Shown: positions 1-8,467, counted from the stretch's first letter. The stretch is 64,000 nucleotides of DNA from Pontiella desulfatans (GCF_900890425.1 NZ_CAAHFG010000001.1:1240001-1304000), one strand, 5' to 3'. Program-made: numbers and translations. The notes: generated by a model from the letters alone, not told the origin.

Positions 1-288
1 ATTCTCTGCATCACGTGTGATATTTTGAAATTTTTCTCTGAGGCGCTCGTCCAGTTGACGCGCTTTGAATTGCAGTTCTTCTTGAGGGAGGGGCTCTGCG
101 ACTAGAGCTTGTTTGAAAAACTCTATGTCCTCCGGTGAGAGGATGCCGTCCCGATGAAAGGAGGATAGCGTGATTGCCACGTTGGATAGATAGAATAACC
201 TCGGATCAATATAGGTTGCTACTCGTCTGCCATACTCCTCGAATGCAATCTTGCCTTGGTACGCCTTGGATTGCTTTTTCTTGCTCAC
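1..288 (-). CDS. Partial hypothetical protein downstream of the integrase
   Basis: An open frame runs from a GTG codon at 288-286 off the left edge of the window (96 codons seen, no stop). The GTG overlaps the integrase stop codon as GTGA, the usual sign of translational coupling. The product starts MSKKKQSKAYQGKIAFEEYG and is rich in charged residues, with no signal peptide or membrane segment. I do not recognise the family. Being directly behind an integrase suggests an accessory protein of the same integrated element, but this is inference from position. Confidence 0.55.
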   Translation of the reverse strand, partial: MSKKKQSKAYQGKIAFEEYGRRVATYIDPRLFYLSNVAITLSSFHRDGILSPEDIEFFKQALVAEPLPQEELQFKARQLDERLREKFQNITRDAEN

Positions 289-1793
289 AGCAACTCCCCC
301 CTAATCTTTTCCCAGTTCTCTGCCGTCATCGCCTCCAGTTTTTCCCTGATCCACCTAGGCACCTCGCGAACCTCCTCGAACTCCGCATCGGTAATGCCGG
401 AGTCCAAGGCCTTCGCTGCCTGTAGAGCGGCTTCCTCTCCAATATGGGTGTAGTGCGCAGTCATGGCCGGGTTCCCGTGTCCAACAACGGCCTGCACGAC
501 TGCTAAAGGGGTTCCTCGTTCCGCCTGCAGGGAAACATAGGTGTGTCGCAATGAGTGGAAGCCTACTTCAACTACGGCGCGTTTCCCGGTGTGCACTTTT
601 TTGAATTTTCCGGGCTTGCCGGTGACAGGCTCGAGTTTATAGCCGGTGTCTTCTTTGTGGATTTGAATTCCGCATTTCTCGAAATGGTCCTGTGTCTCAC
701 GGAATATGAGTGAGCGTCGTGTTTGTTCGCCGTCTTTGTTTCTGAATATGTAGAGAGCTGAATATTTTGGAAGCACGTACCCCTTGCGCTTCCCCTTGGG
801 CGTGCGTCCTAGTTGGGCCAGTAAGGCATTTGGCAAGCCAATCGTAACCGGGGTCTTCTTGCTGTTTTTTGTTTTGTTTGGAACGCGGCGGATCAAGCCG
901 CGTTCCAGGTCAACTTCATTCCATGTGAGGGTGCAGCAGTCGCCAATACGCAGCCCGGTGAAGGTGCCGATTAAAAGCAGTGTTTGTAGTTCGCCTGTTG
1001 CCTCGGCTAGCACTTTTTTTAGCTCCTCAATGCCCAGCTCGCGGCGGGGCTCTGTCTTGAGCTTCTTGCTTTTTATTTTATCAAAGGGGTTGCTATCAAG
1101 CCGGGCCGGTTCACTAAGAGTTTTAAACAATAACCTCAGGAAGCAGGTGTGCTTGTTGAACGTGTTGGGCGTGACTTTTTTCTTTACGAGAAGGGTTGCG
1201 TACTGGTTCGCATCTTTTGTGGAAATGTCCCTCAAAAATTGTATCTCGGAGTTTTGCGCGCAGACCCAGCCGGAGAACTTGTTCCAATAGCCTTTATAGC
1301 GCCGCAGAAGTTCTTCTCCGCTGTCGGGGCGTTCATGGCTTGAAAGATAAGCCTCCCATGCATCTTCTATGGTTAGCGGGGGATTAGCGTCCTCAATGGC
1401 TTTGGCTTGATCGTGTTCAATAACCTCTAGCTCCGCCTTGAGCCGTTCGAGGCGTTCCTTCTTATTGCCGGAAAGATACTGGTTTACAATTCGCTCCCGT
1501 GCCTTCTCCGCTTCTGGGTGGGTAGTGACAGGTGAGCCATCTTCAAATGTGAGTTGAACCTTCTTGCGCTTGCTTACCTGCTTCCCCGTTACAGGGTTTA
1601 TTTCTCCTGTAGGATAGTTATACTCCAGATAATATGTTCCTTTAAACCCGGAACCTGGCTTCCGCTCTCTGCCATCCTTTGTGCGAATGTAGAGCCGGCC
1701 ATAGCCTCGTTTGGTGTAGCTTCTTTTGCTGGTTGTCTTCATGCCTGTGCGTACCTGTTCATTTGCGTTGCAAACGGTACGATTAGAGGTCAT
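285..1793 (-). CDS. Tyrosine recombinase / phage-type integrase
   Basis: Site-specific recombinase of about 500 residues that would integrate or excise a mobile element by a covalent 3'-phosphotyrosine intermediate. The C-terminal catalytic domain is clear: TGLRIGDCCTLTW carries the first catalytic Arg, HSLRHTYVSL is the H-x-x-R box, and GHGNPAMTAHYTHIG ends with the His/Trp-position residue and the Tyr nucleophile. The central part resembles a SAM-like core-binding domain and the N terminus is basic. The longest frame begins at a TTG (1802); the ATG at 1793 is taken as start, and another ATG lies at 1742. It reads away from a tRNA-Leu 3' fragment about 80 bp upstream, as expected for an integrase sitting at the end of a tRNA-integrated island. 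A GTG-started ORF overlaps its stop. Confidence 0.93.
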   Translation of the reverse strand: MTSNRTVCNANEQVRTGMKTTSKRSYTKRGYGRLYIRTKDGRERKPGSGFKGTYYLEYNYPTGEINPVTGKQVSKRKKVQLTFEDGSPVTTHPEAEKARERIVNQYLSGNKKERLERLKAELEVIEHDQAKAIEDANPPLTIEDAWEAYLSSHERPDSGEELLRRYKGYWNKFSGWVCAQNSEIQFLRDISTKDANQYATLLVKKKVTPNTFNKHTCFLRLLFKTLSEPARLDSNPFDKIKSKKLKTEPRRELGIEELKKVLAEATGELQTLLLIGTFTGLRIGDCCTLTWNEVDLERGLIRRVPNKTKNSKKTPVTIGLPNALLAQLGRTPKGKRKGYVLPKYSALYIFRNKDGEQTRRSLIFRETQDHFEKCGIQIHKEDTGYKLEPVTGKPGKFKKVHTGKRAVVEVGFHSLRHTYVSLQAERGTPLAVVQAVVGHGNPAMTAHYTHIGEEAALQAAKALDSGITDAEFEEVREVPRWIREKLEAMTAENWEKIRGELL

Positions 1794-1872
1794 GTAAATC
1801 AACTGAAATACATCATAAATGCATCATATAATTAGAATAACCTTCTATAGTTGGTTGAAGTTATGTATTTGA

Positions 1873-1930
1873 CGGGATTCAAAATCCCGCGGAGAAATCT
1901 GTGTGGGTTCGAGTCCCACCTCCGGCACCA
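1873..1930 (+). other. 3' fragment of tRNA-Leu(CAA), probable attachment site
   Basis: The sequence contains an anticodon stem cggga/tcccg around a 7-base loop ttcaaaa (anticodon CAA at 1880-1882), a class-II variable arm, a T-arm gtggg-ttcgagt-cccac and the acceptor strand ctccggc followed by accA-type acca. The matching 5' acceptor gccggag and a normal D-arm are absent upstream, so this is not a complete tRNA gene. It is what remains when an element integrates into the tRNA 3' half: the tRNA is restored at the far end and a 3' copy is left here. Orientation implies the element lies to the left, where the integrase is. Confidence 0.75.
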
Positions 1931-2386
1931 AACTTTCTTAATACGAACTTCCCATCAATTCCCGTCGCGGGAAAAATACGCATTTTACCCAGTAAATGCG
2001 GCATTTCGAAATTCTCTACTCGGGACTGATCCCCAATGCTTGGTGCCGGATGTTGATTTTTGGGCAAATATTCTCCGTTCGCTCTCCATTCTCCGCCCTC
2101 CACGTCGCAGGTTTTTTCGTAAGGTAGCCATAGGGGACGGCAATCCGAAACCATGTTGTCTAAGTAGTCGGTTTTGAACTTACAGACGGATTGGGGGGAA
2201 GGTGAAGTAGGTTCGAATCCAGCCTAGTCGAGCAAATGCGAACTTGTGTTTTTCACACCCCAAGGGCCTCAGCCCCAGGGCATCCAGTCAGGACACCACT
2301 CATGGCTTAAAGCGAACTTGTTTTATGATCTTTGGCCGAGCTGGCTTCCGAGTAGGGATAACTCGTAGTGCCCAGATGGCAGTGGG
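1931..2386. other. Gene-free stretch with a possible degraded tRNA T-arm
   Basis: No convincing gene was found in these 456 bases. Short open frames here overlap the tRNA fragment and have no protein character. At about 2207-2235 the sequence taggttcgaatccagcct looks like a tRNA T-arm with one or two mismatches and no other tRNA part near it; it may be a second degraded tRNA end or chance. Confidence 0.3.
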
Positions 2387-3622
2387 CTATGTCGTCAACA
2401 TGCGGGTCAGGATGAGGTGGCGTTTCTGGATGGTTGCCTGTATCTTTTCGTCCATTTCGCAGGTCGCTGAATCCGGCAGAAGCTGATCAATCCGTTCCAG
2501 AAAGTTTTGTGTTTGCCCGAGCGCCTGTTTGGGCGAAAACCCGACTGTTTTCCAAAAGGCTTCCCAATGTCGTAAGCGGAGATCGGCCGGATTATATTTG
2601 CTACCGATCTTCATGGCCATTCTCGGCGACAGATCGGGGTAGGCCGCTGTGCTGACCAGATCATATAACGGGGCCAGTTCAATCCGAAGCTGATCGTCAG
2701 AGGGGCGATAGATCAGCGAAAAGTTTTTTCCGTGTGCATCGTTGTTGCCGATCAGGTAGTTGAAAAGTACGGCTTCAAACAGAGTGATCAGATCCTTGGC
2801 TGGCCGGGAAGAAGATTTACGCGCAAGCTGAAAACATTGCTCGAGGGTTGGGCCGCCTTCATTTTGATATTTATACCTGCTGACAATACCCATGGCTTGG
2901 CAGAAGTCCTCCTGATGTAGGCGTCGCAGCCCGGAGCCTTCACCAACGCGATCGTAACGCTCAATCATCAGGCATCGGTGCGGTCCGGTCTGGACTGCTT
3001 CAACGGTTGCAACCGGCAGGCCGGCCTTGCGGGCCAACTGCATGCAATAGACTTCATTTTCAACCAGACCGGGGAATCCTTTGACTTGCGGTTTCAGGAT
3101 ATGGGTGCTCGGGGATTCATGGAGGGGCAGGGCAAATCCGTTTTTGTCGTGATACACGGCCAGCTTGTTCTGGGCGCCGGCCAGGGACAGGCGAACTTCT
3201 GCTTCCCCGGCCAGAAGCGGCTTGTGGGGCAGGGTGTCGAGAATCGTCTCGAGTTCTTCCTGTGAGACAGGATGGTAGCTGTGTTCCCGGATCGTTATTT
3301 CCTGCTCGGGATCCAGAATGGTTACGGCACCGGCGCATTCACCGCCGAGCACTTTCAGCATGGCGTAATCATTTCCGGCCGTGATGCCAATGTTGCGGGC
3401 AATCAGATCACGGTTGAAGTCTTCCGGCAGCAGACCGCCGAAATATCCCGCGCATTCCTTCTCCTCATAGGCTTCCTCGCGCAGGGGTAGGGATTGTGAA
3501 AGGGGATGTGCAGACGGGTCGCTGGTCCATTCCGAGTCATATTGGAAAGCATATTTTCCAATGGAGTCCTGAGTCAGAGTGCCGATTCTTTGGCTGTGAA
3601 AATATACAATCAGCGTTTTCAT
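2387..3622 (-). CDS. hipA: HipA-family serine/threonine kinase (type II toxin)
   Basis: 411-residue protein of the HipA family, kinases that stop growth by phosphorylating a translation component (glutamyl-tRNA synthetase in E. coli HipA). The N-terminal HipA subdomain (residues 1-100) is followed by the kinase core: the catalytic loop reads NNDAHGKNFSLI near residues 291-302, and LAPLYDLVSTA is the metal-binding D-L-V segment. Length is close to typical HipA (about 440). Its ATG overlaps the stop of the upstream HTH gene as ATGA, the standard order antitoxin then toxin. Regulation is probably by the HipB-like partner through palindromes upstream of hipB. The phosphorylation target here is unknown; HipT-like variants exist. 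Confidence 0.9.
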   Translation of the reverse strand: MKTLIVYFHSQRIGTLTQDSIGKYAFQYDSEWTSDPSAHPLSQSLPLREEAYEEKECAGYFGGLLPEDFNRDLIARNIGITAGNDYAMLKVLGGECAGAVTILDPEQEITIREHSYHPVSQEELETILDTLPHKPLLAGEAEVRLSLAGAQNKLAVYHDKNGFALPLHESPSTHILKPQVKGFPGLVENEVYCMQLARKAGLPVATVEAVQTGPHRCLMIERYDRVGEGSGLRRLHQEDFCQAMGIVSRYKYQNEGGPTLEQCFQLARKSSSRPAKDLITLFEAVLFNYLIGNNDAHGKNFSLIYRPSDDQLRIELAPLYDLVSTAAYPDLSPRMAMKIGSKYNPADLRLRHWEAFWKTVGFSPKQALGQTQNFLERIDQLLPDSATCEMDEKIQATIQKRHLILTRMLTT

Positions 3623-3822
3623 GCCGGGTCCTTCATTTCAATGGATATGCCAAGGCATTCGAGAACGTGAAGAGCCTTGCCGATTTCGCAGGTCGGCTTG
3701 CCGTTTTCGAGATTCGATATAAAGCGGGGCGCTGTGTTGGCAGTCATCGCCAATGCACTCTGAGTGATGCCCTGCGCTTTACGGGCTCTTCGAATAATTT
3801 TTCCGACTTCATCAACAGTCAT
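3619..3822 (-). CDS. hipB: HipB-like XRE-family antitoxin and autorepressor
   Basis: Small 67-residue protein that is essentially one helix-turn-helix domain of the Cro/CI (XRE) type: the helices cover GITQSALAMTANTAPRFISN and LENGKPTCEIGKALHVL. HipB proteins neutralise HipA and repress the hipBA promoter. A good ribosome-binding site (AAGGAG on the minus strand) lies just upstream of the ATG, and the gene overlaps hipA by four bases. Three palindromes upstream, spaced exactly 50 bp apart, are the likely operators. No C-terminal extension is present, so the protein is shorter than E. coli HipB (88 residues). Confidence 0.85.
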   Translation of the reverse strand: MTVDEVGKIIRRARKAQGITQSALAMTANTAPRFISNLENGKPTCEIGKALHVLECLGISIEMKDPA

Positions 3823-3836
3823 GATTGCTCCTTATG

Positions 3837-3950
3837 TTACCGAACGGTAATAAACCTAGCACAAAAAGAATCAAAGACAACCTTTTTTACCGAACGGTAA
3901 TAATTGGTGGTATTTTGCCATTCGTATCATGTTTTACTACCGTTCGGTAA
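3837..3950. promoter_or_regulatory. Three hipBA operator-like palindromes
   Basis: The 14-bp box TTACCGAACGGTAA occurs at 3837-3850 and 3887-3900. A third copy in the opposite orientation (CTACCGTTCGGTAA) lies at 3937-3950. Starts are exactly 50 bp apart, close to five helical turns, so bound dimers would face the same side of the helix. The first box lies 15 bp upstream of the hipB ATG and overlaps the probable promoter (TTGTCT and TAGGTT on the minus strand, 16 bp apart). HipB in E. coli also binds several spaced palindromes, so the assignment is by analogy. Confidence 0.7.
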
Positions 3951-4085
3951 TATTGCGTGACGTCTTACAATTGAAGTCGAGACATATAGATTCATACCCG
4001 GTAAAACGCCCAAGTTCGGAGTCGTTAGTAAGCGGAAGTAGTATTTAGGAGTCTAGGATGTATCCCGTGCCACCTGGCTAAATGT

Positions 4086-4369
4086 TTATTTGATCAACAT
4101 CCTGAAGAGGAGATCCGCTACTGAAAGTCCTAAGGTTTCAGGCAAAGGTGCTTGTTGGATTCCTCGTTTCAGGAAGCGACGGTATGCCAAGTAAGCTGTA
4201 TCATGATCTTCTCATCACCGACTGATAGCTTTTTCCAGCCTCCTCGGCCAATCTCGTTCAAACGAAAAGATAATACCCACTCAGCCATTCTGGTACCTCT
4301 GTAATCGATGTCGTCTTCTCCCAGATATATCTGCGCCTACCCCCAATCTTAAACCACGGATCGGTGAAC
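4086..4369 (-). pseudogene. Decayed coding remnant left of the IS3-type element
   Basis: Minus-strand pieces with protein-like composition occur in successive frames: MAEWVLSFRLNEIGRGGW and onwards (4288 to a stop at 4169), and LAYRRFLKRGIQQAPLPETL and onwards ending at 4086. They read as one coding region broken by frameshifts. The right end abuts the IS3-type element, so the remnant may be the 3' part of the minus-strand frame that resumes at 5683. I do not recognise a family, and chance open frames cannot be excluded. Confidence 0.3.
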
Positions 4370-4513
4370 TTAAGGTGGAACCTGCGGTTCCCTGTTCCGT
4401 GTTCTGGCGGCCAACGAGCCGCCCTTCCATGATGCCGTCGCGGAGCGGAGCCCGTCCCCGAAGGGGCGGCCCGGAGGGCCGAGGGCGGAGCGCAGCGACG
4501 GCATCACTTGCGA

Positions 4514-5506
4514 TCATGTTCTGACTGCTCCTTCCATGAATACCTCGGCGGGGGTGCGTTTGTCCAGAGCGCTGTGCTTCCTCTCGTGGTTGTAATATTT
4601 AAAATAGCTGTCAAGGCCCCGATGCAACGCATGCCCGTCGGCATAGCATGCGGGATAGATTTTCTCATACTTCACCGACCACCACAGTCGTTCGATGAAT
4701 ACGTTGTCCAACGCCCGGCCTCGCCCGTCCATGCTGATGGTGATGTTCTCGTTTAACAGGACACCGGTGAAGGCGTTCGAGGTGAACTGGCTTCCTTGGT
4801 CGGTGTTGAATATCTCCGGATTCCCCTGCGTCAGCGCACGCTCCAGCGCATCAACGCAGAACGTGCTCTCCATGGTGCTTGAGAGCTCCCAGGCGAGCAC
4901 ATAGCGGCTGTACCAGTCGATTACGGCGGTCAGGTACATGTATCCATGCCGCATCGGGATGTAGGTGATGTCCGTACTCCAAACCTGGTTCACCCGTTCG
5001 ATGTCCACATTGCGCAGCAAATAAGGGTAGATCTTGTGCCTCGGGGCGGGCTTGCTCGTGTGCGGACCGGGCGTGATGGCCTGAATCCCCATCAGCTGCA
5101 TGAGGCGGGCGACCCGCTTGTGATTGACATCATAGTCTTGATCACGCAACCAGTCCGTCATGCGTGGATAGCCGAACTCCGGATGCCGGAGATACTGCTC
5201 GTCGATCAAACGCATCAGAAGCAGGTTCTCCGGCGTTTCCGGGGCGGGGTCGTAGTAGAAGCCCGATCTGGGGACGCCTGCGAGCCTACACTGCCGCCGA
5301 ACCGAATAATCGGTGCCGGGCTCCACCCAGCTGCGGCGCGTTGAAAGCGGCAGGCTCATAGCTTTTTTTCGAGCCACTTCACGTCCATCTTCAGACGCCC
5401 GATCTCTTCGTAAAGTGGAGCCGTAAGCTCTTCTTCCGTTTGAGCCTGCTTCTTTTTCCCCGATGCAAAAAGATCCGGCGCATTCGAAAGCAACTGCTTC
5501 TTCCAA
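4514..5506 (-). CDS. IS3-family transposase OrfB (DDE catalytic domain)
   Basis: Catalytic part of the IS3 transposase, read in the -1 frame relative to orfA and normally translated only as the OrfAB fusion. After the HTH_21-like region (RRQCRLAGVPRSGFYYDP) it has the integrase core: WSTDITYIPMRHGYMYLTAV (first Asp), FNTDQGSQFTS (second Asp) and FIERLWWSVKYEKIYPA (Glu). The C terminus TPAEVFMEGA is typical. The frame is open upstream of the real junction, so the first 50 or so residues of the open frame are probably not translated as such. Confidence 0.93.
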   Translation of the reverse strand: MEEAVAFECAGSFCIGEKEAGSNGRRAYGSTLRRDRASEDGREVARKKAMSLPLSTRRSWVEPGTDYSVRRQCRLAGVPRSGFYYDPAPETPENLLLMRLIDEQYLRHPEFGYPRMTDWLRDQDYDVNHKRVARLMQLMGIQAITPGPHTSKPAPRHKIYPYLLRNVDIERVNQVWSTDITYIPMRHGYMYLTAVIDWYSRYVLAWELSSTMESTFCVDALERALTQGNPEIFNTDQGSQFTSNAFTGVLLNENITISMDGRGRALDNVFIERLWWSVKYEKIYPACYADGHALHRGLDSYFKYYNHERKHSALDKRTPAEVFMEGAVRT

Positions 5507-5640
5507 TCCGAAATCTGGTTCGGATGGACCTGATATTCCGATGCCAGCTCCGCCAATGTCTTCACGCCCTTGATGGCCTCAATCGCCACCTTGGCCTTGA
5601 ACTTGTCCGTGAATGTTCTTCGTTTTCTTCCCATTTCCAT
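5356..5640 (-). CDS. IS3-family transposase OrfA (HTH protein)
   Basis: 94-residue DNA-binding subunit. It begins MEMGRKRRTFTDKFKAKVAI and carries the helix-turn-helix typical of IS3 OrfA (TLAELASEYQVHPNQISDWK), then a leucine-rich coiled segment (LYEEIGRLKMDVKWLEKKL). The A7 run at 5363-5369 just before its stop (GAAAAAAAG on the minus strand) is a classic slippery site where a -1 shift makes the OrfAB fusion transposase. Confidence 0.92.
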   Translation of the reverse strand: MEMGRKRRTFTDKFKAKVAIEAIKGVKTLAELASEYQVHPNQISDWKKQLLSNAPDLFASGKKKQAQTEEELTAPLYEEIGRLKMDVKWLEKKL

Positions 5641-5682
5641 GCGTCCTTTTGTACCATGTTGAGGACGCAGGTTCCACTTAAG

Positions 5683-6055
5683 CCGGTGGTCCGAAAATCG
5701 GGGTTAAGCGCAATCCGCACCCATCCTTTGCCGTGACATTCAATGGAGATTGGCCAGCCGTTAATGGCATAAGTGGGGGAGTTCAATACCGGAAACAGTC
5801 CGCCGTCCCGAATAGTATTTTCCCAGTCCCGAGGCAAAGCGGCAGAGAGCTCTATTTCTTCGCCACGGTGATCGGAGGTTATCACAAGTTGCTGGCAATA
5901 GACGGTTGCTATTGACGGGTAGGGTTCTCCGTTCGGATATGTGGAGGGATCGTCGGGGTTGGTGCGAAGCCCGTCGAAGTTTCGGATATCTGTCGGGGAG
6001 AGGGCGCAACACCCGTCTTGTGTTACCCATTCAGGGCAAATATTTCTCTTTCGCC
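5683..6055 (-). pseudogene. Truncated minus-strand coding remnant right of the IS3-type element
   Basis: A minus-strand frame without a stop runs from about 6055 to the IS edge and has a protein-like composition (for example TYPNGEPYPSIATVYCQQLV and LPRDWENTIRDGGLFPV). No start codon with a ribosome-binding site is evident at its 5' edge, where it meets an unrelated plus-strand fragment. It therefore looks truncated at both ends, by the IS on one side and a rearrangement on the other. The family is not recognised. Open frames previously visible on the plus strand at 5941-6050 are its shadow. Confidence 0.35.
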
Positions 6056-6057
6056 AG

Positions 6058-7216
6058 CTCCTGCCTGAATACCTGACGATTGCTCAGGGAAGCAATGTAA
6101 CGCTGTTGGTTACGGCGACCGATACGAACAACCCGGGCGCGATGATCACGCTCTCAGCCAGCGGCCTGCCCGCTGGGGCGACCTTTCCGGGGAGTTCCAG
6201 TGCCGGGTCGGTCTCAAGCACCCTGACCTGGCCCGATGCCGGCCCCGGCGGTGCGCAAGCAATCACCTTCGCAGCTTCCGGAACAGGGGGTGTCACCTAT
6301 GAGACGATTGTGTTTTATGTGCAGGGTGAAAAACTTTCGGTTGCGACGGTGTCTGTCTTGAATGTCGATTTCCAGCCGGGCGTCGGCGGGGATACCCATT
6401 CGGTTACCTATTCGGGTCAGGGCGCGCTGGCGGATGCCGGTAATGACCTCTGGAATGCCGTGGCACCGCCGACCCCCATCGATGCGACGAATACGGCAAC
6501 CATTTCCGGCGGCCAGTACACCAATGAATTTGTTGTGGGGGGGGCTGGTAAATTCAGATGGTACGGCTTCGGGTAAGTCGGCGGTTCTTGTAGGCCTGTT
6601 GACGGAAGCCTATGCGTATTCCGCCAGCCATCCCGAATATGATTCCTTCGCTACGAATGCCGTGGGCCTGATGAGTGACCACCTGCTGAAAGATAATGCT
6701 CTTCGCCATGCCTTTATTGAAGGACTGAAACCCGGGATGCCTTATGAACTGGTGGTGTACGGTGCTGCCCAGTCGGGCCGCGACGCGAGATTCGTGGTGC
6801 GCCTGGATACGGATACGGACAGGTCCATCGACGCCAATACAACGAAAGTCGGTGACGCGACCACCGACGCAATCGAAGGTCCCCATCCCCTCACCGAGGG
6901 GGCCGACTATGTCCGGATCAGTTTCACCCCGAATGCGGTGCAGGATACGCTCTGGATCGAATACCTGAGTGATGCGGATGCTGACATTGCCGTGCTCAAC
7001 GGTCTGCAGCTGGCCGCCTTGGGAACCGACCTCCGCCTGACGCCGGGTGATGATGGGTCGCTCGTTCTGTCCTGGGAAAACGGTGCCAGTTACAACGTTA
7101 TGACCAATACTGATCTAATGAACGGAGAATGGGGAGTTTCGGTTTCCAATGCCGTGTCGCCGGTTACCAACGCCATCCCCGGTTTGCCGAAGTTGTTCTA
7201 CACCATCGATGAATAA
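6058..7216 (+). pseudogene. 5'-truncated, frameshifted fragment of a secreted multidomain protein
   Basis: The fragment starts abruptly inside an Ig-like domain (LTIAQGSNVTLLVTATDTNN, LSASGLPAGATFPG), the Ig fold common in large extracellular proteins. It continues as a beta-rich module (VLNVDFQPGVGGDTHSVTYS) found in secreted proteins of this group. At a run of eight G (6537-6544) the frame shifts: upstream frame ...NEFVV, downstream frame LVNSDGTASGKSAVLVG, which continues to a stop at 7216. No start codon or signal peptide is present, so the 5' part is lost. A terminator follows directly. It is probably the leftover 3' end of a large gene such as a glycosidase or adhesin. Confidence 0.65.
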
Positions 7217-7246
7217 ACCATCAGGCAATGGCCTGGTATGTAAAGG

Positions 7247-7273
7247 GCGGCTCCTTCGGGAGTCGCTTTTTTT
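7247..7273 (+). terminator. Intrinsic terminator
   Basis: An 8-bp stem gcggctcc/ggagtcgc (one G-T pair) closes a ttcg tetraloop and is followed by seven T. It lies 30 bp after the stop of the truncated secreted-protein gene. Confidence 0.85.
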
Positions 7274-7348
7274 GTTTGTGCACTAAGTTTTCAAAAACGA
7301 ATTTGAAATGGGAATGCCTGCAAATATGCGAATTCACTACAGCATGAT

Positions 7349-8428
7349 TTACACGCGTTGCGTGGACTCCCGGATAATCAGCTGCCCCTGAAGCGTGGTG
7401 CGGTGCGGAGCGGTTTCGGGGTGCCTGATTCGATGTAGGATGGCATCAACCGCGGCGGTTCCGATTTCCTTGCAGGGTTGGCGGTAGGTCGTAAGCGGTA
7501 CGGATAGCAGGGATGCATATTTAACATCATCGAACCCGGCTACCCGCATCGTTCCGGGAATGGATACACCCGCGTCGACCAGCAGGCGGAGGGCCTGGGC
7601 TGCCGTCGAATCGTTGGCGCAGATCAGCCCGTCCGCATCGTGACTGAGCAGATGTTTTGCGGTGAACTCGGTCTGGGTATTGATCTTAACAATCTGCAGG
7701 GCTTCCGCTGGGTGTCCCGCATTCAGCAGGGCCTCGCGGCATCCCATAATGCGCAACCGAACCGTTGTCGCCGGCTTGGGGCGCGTGAGGAAGATCAATT
7801 TTGAACAACCCTGTTGTATCAGGTGCTGTGCGACGACAAAGCCGGCCTCGATATTATCGATGCCGACCAGGTCGTTGGCGGTTTGTTCCGGCCATTTGAC
7901 AACATCCCTATCCAGAAGAACAACGGGAATTTCAGCCGCCTTCAGCCGGTCGAGAATGGACAGATTAAACTGCACTCCGTTTTCAATATGTTCAACGGGG
8001 GTGAAGATGACGCCATCGAGTTTCCCCTGAATAAACCGCGAGCAAATGTATTCCGTGCTTTCTTCAAAACTGTGCGATTCGGGGGGGATGGGAGGCGGGA
8101 TCAATTCCAAGGCGTGCAGGTTGCACGCTTCGGTCATGGCCCTGACGATCGGTTCAAAGATTTCGGTTCGGCCCAGGCGCGGTATCAGAAGGCCGATTCT
8201 CTTTTTTTCGGTCAGCTCGGAAGAAAGCACCGTGGTGCCGAGACCCGCCGTCCGTTCAATGGCACCTTCATCCACCAGGCGCTCCATCGCTTTGGCGATC
8301 GTCGGCCTGGAGGCATTGAATTGCCGGCACAACTCCAGTTCCGTCGGCAGCATGTCGCCCGGTTTAAAGGTTCCGTTTTTGATGCTGCCTGCAATTTCGG
8401 TGTAGATGGTTTGGTGTTTGGTCGCCAT
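7349..8428 (-). CDS. GntR/LacI-type hybrid transcriptional regulator
   Basis: 359-residue regulator with a GntR winged helix at the N terminus (residues 5-68; PTELELCRQFNASRPTIAKA) fused to a LacI-like periplasmic-binding domain (from KKRIGLLIPRLG; effector region DGVIFTPVE, DGLICANDSTAAQALRL, VAGFDDVKYASLL). This is the architecture of B. subtilis AraR, which binds a sugar and releases DNA. The open frame begins at a TTG (8461); the ATG at 8428 is preferred as start. It is divergent from the fructokinase-transporter-GH32 operon, so it is probably the local repressor or activator, with fructose, sucrose or a phosphorylated derivative as effector (inferred). Confidence 0.9.
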   Translation of the reverse strand: MATKHQTIYTEIAGSIKNGTFKPGDMLPTELELCRQFNASRPTIAKAMERLVDEGAIERTAGLGTTVLSSELTEKKRIGLLIPRLGRTEIFEPIVRAMTEACNLHALELIPPPIPPESHSFEESTEYICSRFIQGKLDGVIFTPVEHIENGVQFNLSILDRLKAAEIPVVLLDRDVVKWPEQTANDLVGIDNIEAGFVVAQHLIQQGCSKLIFLTRPKPATTVRLRIMGCREALLNAGHPAEALQIVKINTQTEFTAKHLLSHDADGLICANDSTAAQALRLLVDAGVSIPGTMRVAGFDDVKYASLLSVPLTTYRQPCKEIGTAAVDAILHRIRHPETAPHRTTLQGQLIIRESTQRV

Positions 8429-8467
8429 GGATCTCGAAGGGTTTTTTGGCTGGATTGTCAATGAAAG

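Larger units (their letters stand above)
4375..5677 (-). mobile_element. Complete IS3-family insertion sequence
   Basis: The element is 1303 bp long. Its ends carry inverted repeats GTGGAACCTGCG (4375-4386; complement at 5666-5677). It is flanked by a 5-bp direct repeat ttaag at 4370-4374 and 5678-5682, within the 3-5 bp expected for IS3 elements. Inside are overlapping orfA and orfB on the minus strand with an A7G slippery run for frameshifting. Exact ends and duplication suggest a fairly recent, possibly still active insertion. Confidence 0.92.

Noticed and set aside
1843-1930. Complete tRNA-Leu gene
   Set aside because: The 5' acceptor strand and a proper D-arm are missing; only the anticodon arm to the 3' end is tRNA-like.
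1879-2154. Small minus-strand ORF ending GAGGGTRTHTDFSAGF
   Set aside because: Its end is the reverse complement of the tRNA-Leu fragment, a known source of spurious annotations.
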